From contig JAUQZE010000046.1 in the NCBI GenBank assembly GCA_030587365.1, positions 1-64,000 on the forward strand: a DNA stretch of 64,000 bases. Reading direction: 5' to 3'. Of the stretch, positions 61,598-64,000 are shown piece by piece. The stretch is from Candidatus Freyarchaeota archaeon (lineage in GTDB: Archaea; Asgardarchaeota; Jordiarchaeia; Jordiarchaeales; Jordiarchaeaceae). The position numbers and the translations under genes were made by a program. The notes beneath the pieces are model-generated. The model was not told where the DNA came from, did not search any database, and saw nothing but the letters and a program-made list of their open reading frames with translations. Position 1 is the first letter of the stretch. Each line of letters starts with the position of its first letter.

Positions 61598-62974
61598 GTG
61601 AATGTCTCTGATCTGGAATGGTTAGAAATAGTGGAGCGAAGTGATTCAACAGCATTATGCCGGATTTCACGCGGCCAAACGGGTGTAGCTTTTAAGAATC
61701 CAGTTCTCGTAACGTTACCTGTTGAAATGGACCGGATTTCTTCGGCGATTTACACCTTTGTTTATGAAGGGCTGAGTAGAAAACAGCCTAAGCTTGTAAA
61801 ATTTGTTTTCGAGAACCAGAGCTTGATGAATGTAGCAAAATATCTTTATCAGCAATTGAGCAGGAGCAAAGAAACTTTGCAAACTTATGTTCAGGGAATC
61901 TATCATTTCTGTAATTATGCGGGAAAAACTCCGGATCAACTTGTGGCTGAGTGCTTCGATTCTGAGGGCTTTCCTAATCAAAAAAACCTTTATCAGCATG
62001 GCAAAAAAATAGACGATTTTCTAACAGAGTTACAGATTGATGGTTTGGCTTCATCATCAGTGAATAGCCATCTTAAGAGTGCGAAAATACTCTTCAAGGT
62101 AAACAAAGTGCCTCTTAGTTATCCCTTTAAAATATCGGTGAAGACGGAGAACCAGGATAGGGCTCCTACACCGGAGGAAGTTCAAAAACTCGTGGATATT
62201 GCAGATTTGAGGGAGCGTGTTATAGTATCCTGCTTGGCTCTGGGCGGATTCCGGGAAGGTACTTTGGCTCAATTGAAACTTTATCACGTCTGGGAAGATC
62301 TGGAAAAGGGTATTATCCCTTTACATATTCATATCGAACCAAGGGCCACGAAGGGGGCATACTGTGATTATGATACTTTTTTGGGACGCGAAGCCGTTGA
62401 AGCCATCAAGGATTACCTCAAATTTCGAGAGCAGGGGAGCCCTTGCGGAAAAATTCCCCCGGAAGAACTAAGCCTTGAGGCTCCCTTAATAAGAAACGAG
62501 AAATCACAAACTGTTAAACCAATTACAGCCCAAGAACTATACAAATTGATTCACTCACTTTACTTCAATGCCGGTTTTCTAAAACCAAAAATTGGAAGAC
62601 AATATGATCTAAAACTTCACGGCCTGAGAAAATTCTTTAGAACTATGTTAGGTGCCTTGGGGGTCCCTTCTGATTACATAGAGTATATGATGGGACATAA
62701 ACGGTCAGCGTACAACGATATCAAAATGAAAGGCGTTGAGTTCCTGAGAAATATATATGCAGCTTCAGGATTCAGCATAAGACCGAAAACCCTCTTTTCA
62801 AAGGTCGATATGTTAAAAGAATTCGCCAGATTGATAGGGTTAAACCCTGAAGTGATTCTCACTCAACAGGCATTGGTCCAGCCGCATCGAACAACTATAA
62901 TAAGCGAAGATCTACAGCTCCAGGAGTTGCGAAAAGCTTTGAAAGAGGCTTTGAAGCATGAGCTCACAGATTAA
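61598..62974 (+). CDS. Tyrosine integrase of the element
   Basis: About 458 residues. Catalytic residues in order: Arg219 (GGFREGTL), His341 and Arg344 (HGLRKFF), His367 (MMGHK) and Tyr387 (IYAAS). The N-terminal core-binding domain is at about 50-180. The C-terminal 60-residue helical tail is extra. It catalyses site-specific recombination between the element and the 3' end of the dehydrogenase gene. GTG 61598 follows GGGGTGA; the frame opens at TTG 61538. It is whole, not split by attachment, so excision could still be possible. The att copy begins 28 bp after its stop. Confidence 0.88.
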   Translation: MNVSDLEWLEIVERSDSTALCRISRGQTGVAFKNPVLVTLPVEMDRISSAIYTFVYEGLSRKQPKLVKFVFENQSLMNVAKYLYQQLSRSKETLQTYVQGIYHFCNYAGKTPDQLVAECFDSEGFPNQKNLYQHGKKIDDFLTELQIDGLASSSVNSHLKSAKILFKVNKVPLSYPFKISVKTENQDRAPTPEEVQKLVDIADLRERVIVSCLALGGFREGTLAQLKLYHVWEDLEKGIIPLHIHIEPRATKGAYCDYDTFLGREAVEAIKDYLKFREQGSPCGKIPPEELSLEAPLIRNEKSQTVKPITAQELYKLIHSLYFNAGFLKPKIGRQYDLKLHGLRKFFRTMLGALGVPSDYIEYMMGHKRSAYNDIKMKGVEFLRNIYAASGFSIRPKTLFSKVDMLKEFARLIGLNPEVILTQQALVQPHRTTIISEDLQLQELRKALKEALKHELTD

Positions 62975-63001
62975 GTGCAAATTCACCCCTAGATGGAGGA
63001 A

Positions 63002-63023
63002 ACTTCAAAGTTCCCCGAGAATA
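63002..63023 (+). repeat. Right attachment repeat (attR)
   Basis: Copy of 40113-40134. In frame it reads Phe-Lys-Val-Pro-Arg-Glu followed by TAA, the probable original end of the dehydrogenase gene. T-rich DNA at 63061-63086 right after it would be that gene's original terminator, now separated from it by the element. Confidence 0.7.
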
Positions 63024-63060
63024 AAATCCAATTCTCACCCAACTCTCAGCTACCCTTATC

Positions 63061-63086
63061 ATTTTTTTTCTTTTACTCCTTTTTGT
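63061..63086 (+). terminator. T-rich tract after attR
   Basis: Long T runs (T8 and T5) downstream of the integrase and attR. Archaeal transcripts often end in such tracts. It probably ended the dehydrogenase transcript before integration. Confidence 0.4.
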
Positions 63087-63173
63087 GAAATGTTAGGAAC
63101 CACAAACTAGATTCTACTAGTTTTTTTTGAATCGTCAAAATTTTTAAATGTGATTAGCTGCTTTTGGTTAATT

Positions 63174-63872
63174 ATGCTGGAAATTATTCTTGCTTTAACG
63201 GCCTTTGCCATGGCAGGACAATTTTTGGTTACGCAGAAATCATTTGCAACAGCTTTCAAAATGAGAAGGCGGTCAGAGATAATTCTAGTTCTTGTTGCTA
63301 CCATTGTGGGTTGGTTAGGGCTCAGGTTTCTATACTTTGGTGCCTACTGGTGGGCGGCCTGGACGATGGCAATGGTATTGCACATGGGCATCCTTAATAC
63401 CACAATATTCGCCTCATACTACATAATCTTGCTGTATTTGGGAATTCCATATTTACTAGTGTATATCGTGATTGACTATATTTGGATTTTTTACGGTGTT
63501 TTTACATACTCAGTCATACCCTACTTCATCTTCCTGATATTTACATCGATTCCTTACACAGTACTCGGAATCATTTTCCTGGAGTTGAAATCCGGGGAGG
63601 AGAGTAAATCTGGTTGGGGCGGTATTTTCCCAGCGGGGTTTGGGGCCGCAGTCTTGGGCTTTATACAATTTATCGCTATAATAGTGCTTCTATCTACAAA
63701 TCTATGGGCTCAGTTATACTTTGGAATAACCTACATCCTATGGGCGTACACCGATCTCCTAATCACAATCTTCCTTCCTCTAGCATTGGTGGTCTTTTTA
63801 CCCATATCAATAGTATGGGGTGCAATATGGGGAGCAAAGAAGCTTCAAGCTAGGCAATCTAACCAAAGTTAA
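63174..63872 (+). CDS. Multi-pass membrane protein (host)
   Basis: About 232 residues with roughly seven membrane helices, basic between the first two (KMRRRSE) and a basic C-terminus. A TATA-like AATTTTTAAA at 63138-63147 fits a nearly leaderless ATG at 63174; GTG 63150 also opens the frame. No transporter motif is seen. First host gene beyond the element. Confidence 0.65.
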   Translation: MLEIILALTAFAMAGQFLVTQKSFATAFKMRRRSEIILVLVATIVGWLGLRFLYFGAYWWAAWTMAMVLHMGILNTTIFASYYIILLYLGIPYLLVYIVIDYIWIFYGVFTYSVIPYFIFLIFTSIPYTVLGIIFLELKSGEESKSGWGGIFPAGFGAAVLGFIQFIAIIVLLSTNLWAQLYFGITYILWAYTDLLITIFLPLALVVFLPISIVWGAIWGAKKLQARQSNQS

Positions 63873-64000
63873 CAAGAAAAAACTCCCTTCCACCACTTTT
63901 TTAAAAGTTTGGAACAACTCATGGAAAGATTTCTAGCCAAAAGCTTAAAAATTAAGAACATTCTGTTTTTCTTTCGGTTGTGATATTTACAAGTGAGAAT
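63873..64000. other. Window end, non-coding
   Basis: T-rich tract (63896-63902) suits the end of the membrane gene. AAAGCTTAAAAATTAAG near 63939-63955 may be the promoter of a gene beyond the window. Confidence 0.3.

Overview
The window is a stretch of archaeal chromosome (short, mostly leaderless-style TATA promoters, many TTG/GTG starts behind GGAGG-type ribosome sites, a NurA-HerA pair, archaeal thiolase/DUF35 pairs, PIN and HEPN-MNT toxin modules) that carries a ~22.9 kb integrated genetic element at its right end. The lineage cannot be fixed from sequence alone. The mix of fatty-acid/acyl-CoA enzymes with a bacterial-type uvrBAC operon would suit a moderately thermophilic or mesophilic heterotroph of the TACK (for example Bathyarchaeia-like), Asgard or Thermoplasmatota groups.

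Host part, 1-40.1 kb. Left: a partial minus-strand gene, a membrane-anchored zinc-ribbon protein, the nurA-herA DNA-end-processing pair, a PIN/antitoxin module and an HEPN-MNT module. Middle (8.3-24.2 kb): acyl-CoA metabolism, comprising a fused 3-hydroxyacyl-CoA dehydrogenase/enoyl-CoA hydratase, two more crotonases, a DUF35/thiolase-like/DUF35 operon whose thiolase-fold protein lacks the thiolase catalytic residues, an MFS transporter, an NDP-forming acyl-CoA synthetase alpha-type protein, a gamma-carbonic-anhydrase-like protein with one zinc ligand missing, and an AMP-forming acyl-CoA ligase. pyrE, a second PIN/antitoxin pair and a membrane gene with a recent internal duplication lie among them. 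Right (24-40 kb): two genes with probable single-base frameshifts in A-runs (a small unknown gene and a large TPR protein), the uvrB-uvrA-uvrC operon, a HEAT-repeat protein, an acyl-CoA dehydrogenase of the isovaleryl-CoA type, a MenB/BadI-like crotonase and a 3-hydroxybutyryl-CoA dehydrogenase.

Integrated element, about 40113-63023. The last codons of the 3-hydroxybutyryl-CoA dehydrogenase gene (Phe-Lys-Val-Pro-Arg-Asp-stop) are repeated just after the integrase gene as Phe-Lys-Val-Pro-Arg-Glu-stop with mostly synonymous changes. This is the pattern left when an element integrates into the 3' end of a protein gene and replaces that end. The element has three parts: (i) a left module of membrane and surface proteins (a tail-fibre/spike-like protein with eleven 14-residue coiled-coil repeats and a beta-helix end, a pilin-like glycosylation-sequon-rich protein, small basic proteins, several multi-pass membrane proteins) plus a P-loop ATPase that may package or move DNA; (ii) a winged-helix repressor with three matching operator sites; (iii) a rightward replication/regulation module of small zinc proteins, a Topo mini-A-like DNA-cleaving protein, a ParB-like protein preceded by a perfect 26-bp palindrome, two SF3 helicases, a PD-(D/E)XK nuclease, and the tyrosine integrase. 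No known major capsid protein is recognisable, so it is best described as a putative provirus or integrative plasmid of an unfamiliar type. An IS with a DDE transposase has inserted near its left end and splits a membrane-protein gene. An ~85-bp relic of the same IS end lies at 11.2 kb in the host part.
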